Below are positions 1-5,474 of a stretch of DNA of 6,703 nucleotides, in pieces; position 1 is the first letter of the stretch; every line of letters begins with the position of its first letter. Origin of the DNA: Bacteroidales bacterium. Lineage in GTDB: Bacteria > Bacteroidota > Bacteroidia > Bacteroidales > ML635J-15. The translations under genes were made by a program, and so were the position numbers. The notes below the pieces were generated by a model. That model saw only the letters and a list, made by a program, of their open reading frames with translations, was not told where the DNA came from and made no database searches. The stretch covers positions 1 through 6,703 of the forward strand of contig JAQVGK010000201.1 of assembly GCA_028696755.1 (NCBI GenBank), in the 5' to 3' direction.

Positions 1-284
1 AATCCTAAGCAAGCACAAAAATCAAATTAAAAAAACCAAAACCAAAAATTGCAAAATATGCACAATCTGTTTTAAAATTTTAGATTTTATAAATTTGATA
101 TTGTTTAGGATTTAGATATTAGAGTTTAGTGCTTGAAATCCTAAATCCCAAAACCTAAATCCTAAGCAAGCACAAAAATCAAATTAAAAAAACCAAAACC
201 AAAAATTGCAAAATATGCACAATCTGTTTTAAAATTTTAGATTTTATAAATTTGATATTGTTTAGGATTTAGATATTAGAGTTT
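1..284. repeat. AT-rich intergenic direct repeat, two near-identical copies
   Basis: Positions 1-127 and 158-284 appear identical base for base by eye, a 127 bp direct repeat with a 157 bp period. The second copy is only 21% GC (27 of 127). Each copy holds short runs such as GCAAAATATGCACAATC and ends with TTTAGGATTTAGATATTAG, which is partly complementary to the CTAAATCCTAA segment at the front of the unit (156-165), so each unit is loosely flanked by inverted repeats. The spacer at 130-157 carries TGCTTGAAATCCTAAATCCC, which recurs at 349-368 and, truncated, at 521-536. The first unit is cut by the window edge. No reading frame spans the repeats. They could be a non-autonomous mobile repeat or MITE-like family; no family is recognised. 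Confidence 0.9.
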
Positions 285-347
285 TAACTTCAGTTCGACG
301 CCGCTCACTGCAACGCGTTGAGCTCACCGCCAGTTGGCGGTTCGGTT
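285..347. repeat. GC-rich palindromic module, copy 1
   Basis: This 63 bp module is 59% GC (37 of 63) inside surroundings near 21% GC. It contains three palindromes in a row: CAACGCGTTG at 311-320, GAGCTC at 320-325, and a tight hairpin ACCGCCA-GT-TGGCGGT at 326-341. In the first AT-rich unit, the corresponding site (127-129) has a single A in place of the module, so it behaves as a separable insert. It has no coding potential. It may be a structured RNA or DNA element, a protein-binding site or a recombination site; I do not recognise the family. Confidence 0.8.
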
Positions 348-348
348 G

Positions 349-457
349 TGCTTGAAATCCTAAATCCCAAAACCCAACACCTGCGAAATAGCACAACCCG
401 TTTTGAATTTTAGATTTTTAAATTTGATATTTTTTAGGATTTAGACATTGGGATTTT
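349..457. repeat. Diverged third copy of the AT-rich repeat unit
   Basis: This stretch keeps the order of the copies at 1-284 with substitutions and a deletion. It has the TGCTTGAAATCCTAAATCCC front, a shortened middle (GCACAACCCGTTTTGAATTT in place of GCACAATCTGTTTTAAAATT), and the end TTTAGGATTTAGACATTGGG. AAATCCCAA at 362-370 and TTGGGATTT at 448-456 form a perfect 9 bp inverted repeat enclosing the unit. GCACAACC at 391-398 is also perfectly complementary to GGTTGTGC at 516-523, beyond the following GC-rich module. The divergence suggests this copy is older than the near-identical pair to its left. Confidence 0.8.
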
Positions 458-519
458 AACTTCAGTTCGACGCCGCTCACTGCAACGCGTTGAGCTCACC
501 GCCAGTTGGCGGTTCGGTT
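457..519. repeat. GC-rich palindromic module, copy 2
   Basis: This is an exact second copy of the GC-rich module. The identity covers 83 bp including flanks (282-364 against 454-536, offset 172). The palindromes recur at 483-492, 492-497 and 498-513. It follows the diverged AT-rich unit, so the module is conserved exactly while the AT-rich flank on its left has diverged, which suggests recent copying or gene conversion of the module and its right flank. The repeat ends in CTTGAAATCCTAAA at 523-536, after which the sequence becomes unrelated. Confidence 0.8.
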
Positions 520-536
520 GTGCTTGAAATCCTAAA

Positions 537-1053
537 ATGGCTGCTGGCAAATGCTGGAGAGAATGTGAAAATTTGCAAAATGCAAAATCTTATAATTGTT
601 TGGAACGAAAGTCAGAAGTAAATCAATATTTCGTAACTCGAATTATTTTAATATATTTGTAAAATTATTGCAAAACCGCAAAATTAAGACATTTTAACAT
701 GTTTTGCGATTTTGCGAAACCGCAAAAGTAAAGGTAGATTAATCGCTGTGGAAATGCAATAAAGAGAATACAATTGCTAGCAGTTTATTAACAGTTAAGT
801 TACGGATAAAATAACAAATCCAAAATTCCAATTCTACATTCTTTAAAAGTTTGTGCACATTATGCAGTTATTGTTATTTAAATGCGTTAGGGGTAAGCTG
901 CACTGATTACTTTGTAATTCGCCGTTGTGATTTGATTGAAAGCACCAAATAATAAAATACAAAATACAAGTGTTTACAGAAAGTTATGATTTGAAATTTG
1001 TGATTTTGCAATAATATCTATATTTCAAATGGCACCAAAACCAAAGAAAAACT
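537..1053. other. AT-rich intergenic stretch, no gene
   Basis: No reading frame, tRNA or rRNA signature is visible. The contents are the inverted-repeat cluster at 670-727, an 8 bp palindrome TGTGCACA at 852-859, a chance-level TATATTTG box at 652-659, and otherwise unstructured AT-rich sequence. A 26-codon ATG frame at 1029-1109 overlaps the hydrolase start out of frame and was not accepted as a gene. A slightly less AT-rich patch at about 880-950 could be the decayed remnant of something but has no recognisable content. Confidence 0.6.
670..727. repeat. Three-arm inverted/direct repeat (GCAAAACCGCAAAA family)
   Basis: The arm GCAAAACCGCAAAA at 670-683 pairs with TTTTGCGATTTTGC at 702-715 with one mismatch in 14, leaving an 18-base loop. 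A third, directly repeated arm GCGAAACCGCAAAA at 714-727 can compete, because TTTTGCG at 702-708 also pairs with CGCAAAA at 721-727. Two alternative hairpins are therefore possible. There is no long T-run immediately after, so it is not a typical intrinsic terminator. It may be a protein-binding site, a remnant of a repeat family, or a structured leader; no function is assigned. Confidence 0.6.
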
Positions 1054-1061
1054 TATCTTTG
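1054..1061 (+). promoter_or_regulatory. Candidate -7 promoter box for the hydrolase
   Basis: TATCTTTG matches the Bacteroidota -7 consensus TAnnTTTG. It lies about 20 bases before the TTG start at 1081, which would give a very short 5' leader. No good TTTG -33 box is seen 19-21 bases upstream. A six-base consensus like this is expected by chance roughly once per kilobase or so in DNA this AT-rich, so support is positional only. Confidence 0.35.
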
Positions 1062-1080
1062 TTTTACAAAAATCACAAAT

Positions 1081-1872
1081 TTGGAAGGTTACTTTTTACA
1101 AATAAATGATAAAGACATTTACTACGAGTTTCGAAACGAGATTTATCTTGACAATTCGGACTCAGTTTTAGTTTTTCTGCACGAAGGTCTTGGTTCAGTT
1201 GCTCAATGGAAAGATTTTCCAAATAGTTTATCTGATAAACTAAAAATGCCAGTTCTGATTTACGATCGCTATGGTTACGGAAAATCAACGATGCTTAGCG
1301 AAAAGCGACTGCATAATTACTTGGAAATTGAGGCTTTAGAATGGCTCCCTAAAATAATTAAAAAGTTAATACCCGACAACAAACTAGTTATTTTGATTGG
1401 TCACAGCGACGGTGGAAGTATTGCTTTACTTTATGCAGCACAATTCCCTTCAAAAGTTAAAGCGATTATAACCGAGGCAGCACATGTTTTTACTGAAGAA
1501 ATAACTTACAAAGGTCTTGAACCTGTAGCAAATCTCTTTTATAAAGCTGGATTACGCGAAAAACTTGAAAAATATCATGGAGAAAAGACATTATCAATGT
1601 TTCACGGCTGGTATGATGTATGGACAGACCCTGAATTCACAAATTGGAATGTTGAAAACTATTTGACTAGCATTATATGTCCAGTTTTGGCAATGCAAGG
1701 AAAAGACGACGAGTATGGAAGTATAAATCAACTGCAATCTTTGGAAAATAATATAAAATCAAACTGCCGAATACGACATATTGACAATTGCGGACACACA
1801 CCACACTTTCAACAAAGAGAGATTTGTGAAAAAGAAATGATAAATTTTATCAACAATCTTCGTTTTTTATGA
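1081..1872 (+). CDS. Alpha/beta-fold hydrolase (TTG start)
   Basis: This 263-residue single-domain alpha/beta hydrolase is probably cytosolic, with no signal peptide or membrane segment. The nucleophile elbow is GHSDGG at 107-112 with Ser109. The acid is probably Asp209 or Asp210 in GKDDEYG, and the base is His239 in CGHTPH. HEGLGS at 34-39 matches the HG oxyanion-hole strand, and YDRYGYGKS at 61-69 is the usual loop after strand 4. The length is normal for the family. The substrate cannot be read from sequence; esterase, C-C bond hydrolase and MenH-like roles all remain possible. The start is TTG: no in-frame ATG occurs until codon 71, the frame is open upstream only to 1015, and starting at MEGYF gives the N-terminus expected for this kind of protein. 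The gene appears monocistronic: 247 bp with several repeats separate it from the next gene, although no terminator is visible between them. Confidence 0.88.
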   Translation: MEGYFLQINDKDIYYEFRNEIYLDNSDSVLVFLHEGLGSVAQWKDFPNSLSDKLKMPVLIYDRYGYGKSTMLSEKRLHNYLEIEALEWLPKIIKKLIPDNKLVILIGHSDGGSIALLYAAQFPSKVKAIITEAAHVFTEEITYKGLEPVANLFYKAGLREKLEKYHGEKTLSMFHGWYDVWTDPEFTNWNVENYLTSIICPVLAMQGKDDEYGSINQLQSLENNIKSNCRIRHIDNCGHTPHFQQREICEKEMINFINNLRFL

Positions 1873-1881
1873 TTAAAGTCA

Positions 1882-1889
1882 TATATTTG
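1882..1889 (+). promoter_or_regulatory. Candidate -7 box for the acyl-CoA dehydrogenase/ETF operon
   Basis: TATATTTG fits TAnnTTTG. TTCG at 1859-1862, exactly 19 bases upstream, resembles the TTTG -33 box at three of four positions. Transcription from here would give a leader of roughly 220 nt containing the three tandem arrays at 1911-2084. The match is short and could be chance. Confidence 0.35.
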
Positions 1890-1910
1890 GAAACTTAAAA
1901 AGGATTGAAT

Positions 1911-1924
1911 GATGGTCGATGGTC
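1911..1924. repeat. Tandem 7-mer GATGGTC x2
   Basis: GATGGTC at 1911-1917 is followed directly by a second perfect copy at 1918-1924. On its own this is a trivial repeat. It is listed because two further short tandem arrays follow in the same intergenic region. Confidence 0.6.
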
Positions 1925-1964
1925 AGTGTTGATTGGAGATAATGCCGAGTCAGCCTTGTCTGTG

Positions 1965-2020
1965 ACAAATTACAAACAACAAATTACAAATAACAAATTA
2001 TAAATAACAAATAACAAAAC
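1965..2020. repeat. Four 14-bp tandem repeats (ACAAATTACAAATA-like)
   Basis: Four consecutive 14-mers start at 1965, 1979, 1993 and 2007. They read ACAAATTACAAACA, ACAAATTACAAATA, ACAAATTATAAATA and ACAAATAACAAAAC. Each is itself two related 7-mers, so the array can be read as eight heptamers. It is non-coding and lies 100-155 bp before the acyl-CoA dehydrogenase start. Length change by slipped-strand pairing is plausible but not shown. Confidence 0.85.
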
Positions 2021-2048
2021 GGCAGAATCTAAAGCACTTGCTGATTTT

Positions 2049-2084
2049 CCTCAGCCTCCGCCTTAGCCTTAGCCTTAGCCTTAG
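2049..2084. repeat. Hexamer array CCTTAG x4 with two degenerate units
   Basis: Four perfect CCTTAG units occupy 2061-2084. They are preceded by the variant units CCTCAG (2049-2054) and CCTCCG (2055-2060) and followed by CCTAAA. The array ends 35 bases before the start codon of the acyl-CoA dehydrogenase gene, so a change in copy number would alter the 5' leader but not the protein. Confidence 0.9.
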
Positions 2085-2119
2085 CCTAAAAAACAACAAA
2101 CAAACTAAACAATAAAACT

Positions 2120-3262
2120 ATGAACTTTGAACTAACTGAAGAGCAATTGATGATTAAAAACGCTGCTCGCGACTTTGCAGTAAGAGAATTATTACCAGAT
2201 GTTATCGAAAGAGATGCAAATTCTAGATTCCCAGCACGTCAGATGAAGATGCTGGCTGAGCTTGGTTTTTTTGGAATTTGCGTTGATCCAAAATATGATG
2301 GTGGAGGTATGGATAACGTTTCTTATGTACTAGCACTCGAAGAAATTGCAAAAATCGATGCGTCGGCAGCTGTGGTTCTTGCTGTGCACAATTCTCTAGC
2401 ATGTTATGGAATTGAGCATTATGCAAACGAAGAACAGAAACAGAAGTATTTACCAGCTTTAGCCAGAGGTGAGAAAATTGGGGCATTTCTTTTGTCGGAG
2501 CCAGAAGCAGGATCGGATGCTACTTCTCAAAAAACTATTGCCGAAGACAAAGGCGATTATTATCTGTTAAATGGAACTAAAAATTGGATTACAAGCGCAG
2601 ATAATGCAGGCATTTACCTTGTAATGGCACAGACTTATCCAGAGAAAAAGCACAAAGGAATCAATGCATTTATTGTTGACCGTCATACTCCTGGAATTAC
2701 TCTCGGCCCACACGAAGATAAAATGGGAATGCGTAGTTCTGATACTCATTCTGTAATGTTCACAGATGTTAAGGTTCCAAAAGAAAATCGTATTGGCGAA
2801 GATGGATTTGGATTTTCTTTCGCAATGAAATTACTCGATGGTGGAAGAATTGGTATTGCTGCACAAGCTATTGGGATAGCAGGTGGGGCCTTTGATTTAG
2901 CTCTAAAATACTCTAAAGAAAGAAAAGCATTTGGAACCGAAATCTGCAACCACCAGGCTATTGCTTTTAAACTGGCTGATATGGCTGTAAAACTCGAAAA
3001 TGGAAGAAACCTTGTTCGTAAATGCGCTTGGATGAAAGATAATGGAAAAAATTTCTCATTAGAAAGTGCAATGGCAAAACTTTATTGTGCCGAAGCTGCA
3101 ATGGAAATCACTACCGAAGCTGTTCAAATTCATGGCGGATACGGGTACGTTAAAGAGTATCATGTCGAAAGATTAATGCGTGAAGCAAAAGTTACTCAAA
3201 TCTATGAAGGAACCTCAGAAATTCAAAAAATCGTAATTTCGAGAACTATTTTAAAAGATTAG
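2120..3262 (+). CDS. Acyl-CoA dehydrogenase, short-chain/butyryl-CoA type
   Basis: This 380-residue FAD flavoprotein performs the alpha,beta-dehydrogenation of an acyl-CoA to a trans-2-enoyl-CoA and passes electrons to ETF. The family layout is complete: N-terminal helical domain about 1-115, central beta domain about 120-215 with the signature LLSEPEAGSDATS near 124-136, and C-terminal helical domain about 228-380. Later landmarks are RKAFGTEICNHQAIAFKLAD (268-287), QIHGGYGYVKEY (336-347) and YEGTSEIQ (362-369). Glu363 is in the position of the catalytic base of short- and medium-chain enzymes. The RDAK motif reads REAK at 354-357, a mild variant. The length is typical (about 380). The chain length of the substrate is not certain; butyryl-CoA is the commonest guess. 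The ATG at 2120 sits in an A-rich context without a Shine-Dalgarno sequence. etfB follows 56 bp later, so the electron acceptor is encoded in the same operon. Confidence 0.95.
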   Translation: MNFELTEEQLMIKNAARDFAVRELLPDVIERDANSRFPARQMKMLAELGFFGICVDPKYDGGGMDNVSYVLALEEIAKIDASAAVVLAVHNSLACYGIEHYANEEQKQKYLPALARGEKIGAFLLSEPEAGSDATSQKTIAEDKGDYYLLNGTKNWITSADNAGIYLVMAQTYPEKKHKGINAFIVDRHTPGITLGPHEDKMGMRSSDTHSVMFTDVKVPKENRIGEDGFGFSFAMKLLDGGRIGIAAQAIGIAGGAFDLALKYSKERKAFGTEICNHQAIAFKLADMAVKLENGRNLVRKCAWMKDNGKNFSLESAMAKLYCAEAAMEITTEAVQIHGGYGYVKEYHVERLMREAKVTQIYEGTSEIQKIVISRTILKD

Positions 3263-3265
3263 AAG

Positions 3266-3273
3266 TATATTTG
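3266..3273 (+). promoter_or_regulatory. Weak candidate internal promoter box before etfB
   Basis: TATATTTG, starting four bases after the dehydrogenase stop codon, matches TAnnTTTG. No convincing -33 element is seen at the expected spacing. If real it would allow etfBA to be transcribed independently of the dehydrogenase. Chance occurrence is quite possible. Confidence 0.2.
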
Positions 3274-3318
3274 CGGCTCAAATTTTTGAAATAATTAACA
3301 ATAAATATAATCTAAATT

Positions 3319-4068
3319 ATGAAAATTCTCGTTTGTATTGGTAATGTACCTGACACCACAACAAAAATCAGATTTGATGCAGGTATGAAAAATCTCGACA
3401 CTAACGGAGTTCAGTGGGTTATAAATCCATGGGACGAACTTGCATTAACCAGAGCATTGGAAATCAAGGAACAATCGGCAGGTAAAATCGAAAAAGTATC
3501 GGTAGTTAACATTGGTAAAGCCGATGCTGAACCAACAATCAGAAAAGCTCTCGCTATTGGTGCAGATGATGCTTTCCGCGTTGATGCAGATCCAACTGAT
3601 GCTTATACAATTGCTGCGCAAATAGCCGAAGTTGCAAAATCAGAAAACTTTGACATTATTTTCGCTGGTATCGAATCATCAGATTTTAATGGCTCTGCTG
3701 TTGGAAGTATGGTTGCCGAATTCCTCGACATTCCTTCGGTTTCGGCGGTTTCATCTTTCGAGTTTAACAATGGAGATATCACTATTAAAAGAGAAATCGA
3801 CGGTGGTAAAGAAACTATAAAGGTTGCTGGTCCTTTCGTAGCGATCGTTCAGAAAGGTATTTGTATTAACCCTAGAATTCCTGCAATGAGAGGTATTATG
3901 ATGGCAAGAACAAAACCTATCAAAGTTACAGCTCCTGTTTCTACTGATGTTTTGGTAGAAGCACAAACATTTGAAGTTCCTGCTCCTAAGGCAGCTTGCA
4001 AAATGGTTGATGCTGAAGATACCGATAAACTTATCGAATTATTACACGGCGAAGCTAAAGTTCTTTAA
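3319..4068 (+). CDS. etfB: Electron transfer flavoprotein beta subunit
   Basis: This 249-residue EtfB has the usual length (about 250). It forms a heterodimer with EtfA and carries nucleotide (AMP in canonical ETFs, FAD in bifurcating ones) between its Rossmann-like strands. It shows the N-terminal strand MKILVCIGNVPDT, the NPWDELALTRALEIKE segment (36-51), GIESSDFNGSAVGSMVAEFL (117-136) in the nucleotide-binding loop region, and IKREIDGGKETIKVAGP (156-172), which closely fits the ETF-beta signature. GICINPRIPAMRGIMMA (180-196) leads into the C-terminal arm that wraps EtfA. The loop has SSDFNGSAVG where many ETFs have QAID-type residues, so sequence alone does not settle whether this is a canonical or bifurcating ETF. 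The gene lies between its electron donor gene and etfA, 56 bp and 40 bp away, in one operon. The ATG start has no Shine-Dalgarno sequence. Confidence 0.95.
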   Translation: MKILVCIGNVPDTTTKIRFDAGMKNLDTNGVQWVINPWDELALTRALEIKEQSAGKIEKVSVVNIGKADAEPTIRKALAIGADDAFRVDADPTDAYTIAAQIAEVAKSENFDIIFAGIESSDFNGSAVGSMVAEFLDIPSVSAVSSFEFNNGDITIKREIDGGKETIKVAGPFVAIVQKGICINPRIPAMRGIMMARTKPIKVTAPVSTDVLVEAQTFEVPAPKAACKMVDAEDTDKLIELLHGEAKVL

Positions 4069-4108
4069 ACTGTGGTAGTCAGAAATTAAAAATTTAAAAA
4101 ATCAGATT

Positions 4109-5077
4109 ATGTCAATTATAGTTTTTTCAGAAAACAGAAACGGTAAACTTAAGAAAAACAGTCTCGAAGCTGTTTCTTATGCCGTGAATATTTCAAAAAA
4201 CACCGGAAAACCGGTTGTAGCAATTTCTATTGGCAATGTTGCCGATGACGAACTTGCAACTCTTGCAAAATATGGCGCTTCTAAAGTAATTTCGGTAGGT
4301 GATGCTCACTGGCAAAACCACGACAGTCAGGCTTATACAAAACTGATTGCCGAAATCGCTGAAAAAGAGAATGCCGAAGTTGTAATTTTCTCACATTCAA
4401 ATATTGGGAAAGCATTAGCCCCTCGCCTTTCGGTTCGTATGAAAGCTGGTTTGGTTAGTGGTATTGTTGCTTTACCTGCATCATACAGTCCAATGGTTTT
4501 CAAAAGAAAATCATACAACGGTGGTGCTTTCCAGATGATGGCTGTAAAATCGGCAAAATGTGTTCTCACATTAAACCCAAATTCTTGCGATATCACCGAA
4601 GCTCCTGCTGCAGTTAATGTTGTTGCTTATGCCCCATCAACAACTGCAGATTTTAAAACAAAAGTCGAAAATGTTGATTTAATCACTGGCAAAGTTCTTT
4701 TAACCGAAGCTAGTGTTGTAGTTTCTGGTGGACGTGGTTTAAAATCAGGCGACAACTGGGGGCCAGTTGAAGAATTAGCTTCAGTACTTGGTGCTGGTTT
4801 AGCTTGTTCTCGTCCAGTATCTGACGAAGGTTGGAGATCGCACGAAGAACACGTTGGTCAAACAGGTAAAATTATCGCTCCAGATCTTTACATTGCCATT
4901 GGTATCAGCGGTGCTATCCAGCATATCGGCGGTGTCTCCGGATCAAAAGTTATCGTTGCTGTTGATAAAGATAAAGACGCTCCTATTTTCAAATATGCTG
5001 ATTATGGAATCGTTGGCGACGCATTTGCAGTGTTACCAAGACTTATCGAATCGGTAAAAAAGTTTAAAAACGCATAA
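4109..5077 (+). CDS. etfA: Electron transfer flavoprotein alpha subunit
   Basis: This 322-residue EtfA is the FAD-carrying partner of EtfB. Domain I is a Rossmann-like fold of about 1-190 that resembles EtfB. Domain II, about 195-322, binds FAD and is strongly conserved: SGGRGLKSGDNW (206-217), CSRPVSDEGW (233-242), HVGQTGK (248-254), LYIAIGISGAIQHIGG (260-275), and APIFKYADYGIVGD (291-304). The ETF-alpha signature is nearly exact, but AVDKD at 284-288 replaces the usual AINKD; Asp for Asn is conservative and does not suggest loss of function. The length is typical. It is the last gene of the operon, 40 bp after etfB and 20 bp before an intrinsic terminator. The heterodimer should shuttle electrons from the dehydrogenase at 2120-3262 to the respiratory quinone pool or another acceptor not encoded here. 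Confidence 0.96.
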   Translation: MSIIVFSENRNGKLKKNSLEAVSYAVNISKNTGKPVVAISIGNVADDELATLAKYGASKVISVGDAHWQNHDSQAYTKLIAEIAEKENAEVVIFSHSNIGKALAPRLSVRMKAGLVSGIVALPASYSPMVFKRKSYNGGAFQMMAVKSAKCVLTLNPNSCDITEAPAAVNVVAYAPSTTADFKTKVENVDLITGKVLLTEASVVVSGGRGLKSGDNWGPVEELASVLGAGLACSRPVSDEGWRSHEEHVGQTGKIIAPDLYIAIGISGAIQHIGGVSGSKVIVAVDKDKDAPIFKYADYGIVGDAFAVLPRLIESVKKFKNA

Positions 5078-5097
5078 AACTCACATCAGAATAGTTT

Positions 5098-5130
5098 AAA
5101 AACCGAATTTGTTAAAAGTTCGGTTTTTTT
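5098..5130 (+). terminator. Rho-independent terminator of the dehydrogenase/ETF operon
   Basis: AAAAACCGAA at 5098-5107 pairs perfectly with TTCGGTTTTT at 5119-5128. The stem can extend inward by a T-G wobble and two T-A pairs, leaving a loop of about five bases. The right arm runs into an uninterrupted T-tract at 5124-5130. The hairpin starts about 20 bp after the etfA stop codon, the expected place for the end of the operon transcript. The A-run on the left arm also gives some terminator potential in the reverse direction. Confidence 0.9.
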
Positions 5131-5474
5131 ATTCCATTGGCTTAATATATAAAATAAACAAGCGGCTTCCTTAGCGTTTATATGTGTATGATCCAGCAAA
5201 GTCCGAAAATGAGCAACTATACAGTACTCTATTTCGTATTTAAGGTTAATCTAAAATTTTTACGTTTAATCGAAAATCTAAACGCTTATTTACAAAAATC
5301 TCACATTAAATAAATAATTACTGATTATAGTAGAATTTACAAAATTAGTTTTAACTTTGTAGAGTATGTTTTTATAATTAAGCAGTTTTTGTATAAAATA
5401 AATATTTGTTAATTGGTTATATTTTGACTTATTGTTATAACTTAGTTATTATCGTAAATTGAATAATAAAAGAA
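5131..5474. other. AT-rich non-coding spacer before the nuclease-fusion gene
   Basis: This 344 bp stretch has no plausible coding frame and no RNA gene that I can recognise. Visible items are a small inverted repeat CGTTTA/TAAACG (5263-5268 and 5279-5284) and a TAnnTTTG match at 5352-5359. The segment AAGTCCGAAAATGAG at 5199-5213 only loosely resembles the repeats downstream of the next gene. The isolation of the 5475-6473 gene, bounded by a terminator on the left and repeats on the right, suggests it is an independent transcription unit. Confidence 0.6.
5352..5359 (+). promoter_or_regulatory. Candidate -7 box for the zinc-ribbon/nuclease gene
   Basis: TAACTTTG matches TAnnTTTG and is 115 bp before the ATG at 5475. 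No clear TTTG box is found 19-21 bases upstream. It is the only match I noted between the etfA terminator and this gene. Confidence 0.3.

Noticed and set aside
1..536. CRISPR or telomere-like array in the left repeat cluster
   Set aside because: Units are about 150-220 bp with related sequence throughout, not short repeats with unique spacers. The CCTAAAT heptamers occur only a few times per unit and do not form a terminal array.
1029..1109. Small ATG frame of 26 codons (MAPKPKKNLSLFYKNHK...) just before the hydrolase
   Set aside because: It overlaps the hydrolase start in a different frame, lies across the candidate -7 box, and has no recognisable features beyond lysine richness expected from A-rich DNA.
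2223..2949. Reverse-strand open frames of 60-87 codons inside the acyl-CoA dehydrogenase gene
   Set aside because: They are antisense shadows of a strongly conserved gene and encode low-complexity, family-less sequences. The same applies to reverse frames inside the hydrolase, etfB, etfA and nuclease-fusion genes.
5199..5213. A left-hand copy of the 24-bp repeat before the nuclease-fusion gene
   Set aside because: AAGTCCGAAAATGAG needs several mismatches or a gap to fit the core and stands alone, so it is not distinguishable from chance.
5263..5284. Operator-like inverted repeat CGTTTA/TAAACG
   Set aside because: Only six bases per arm in AT-rich DNA, with no matching copy nearby and no regulator identified.
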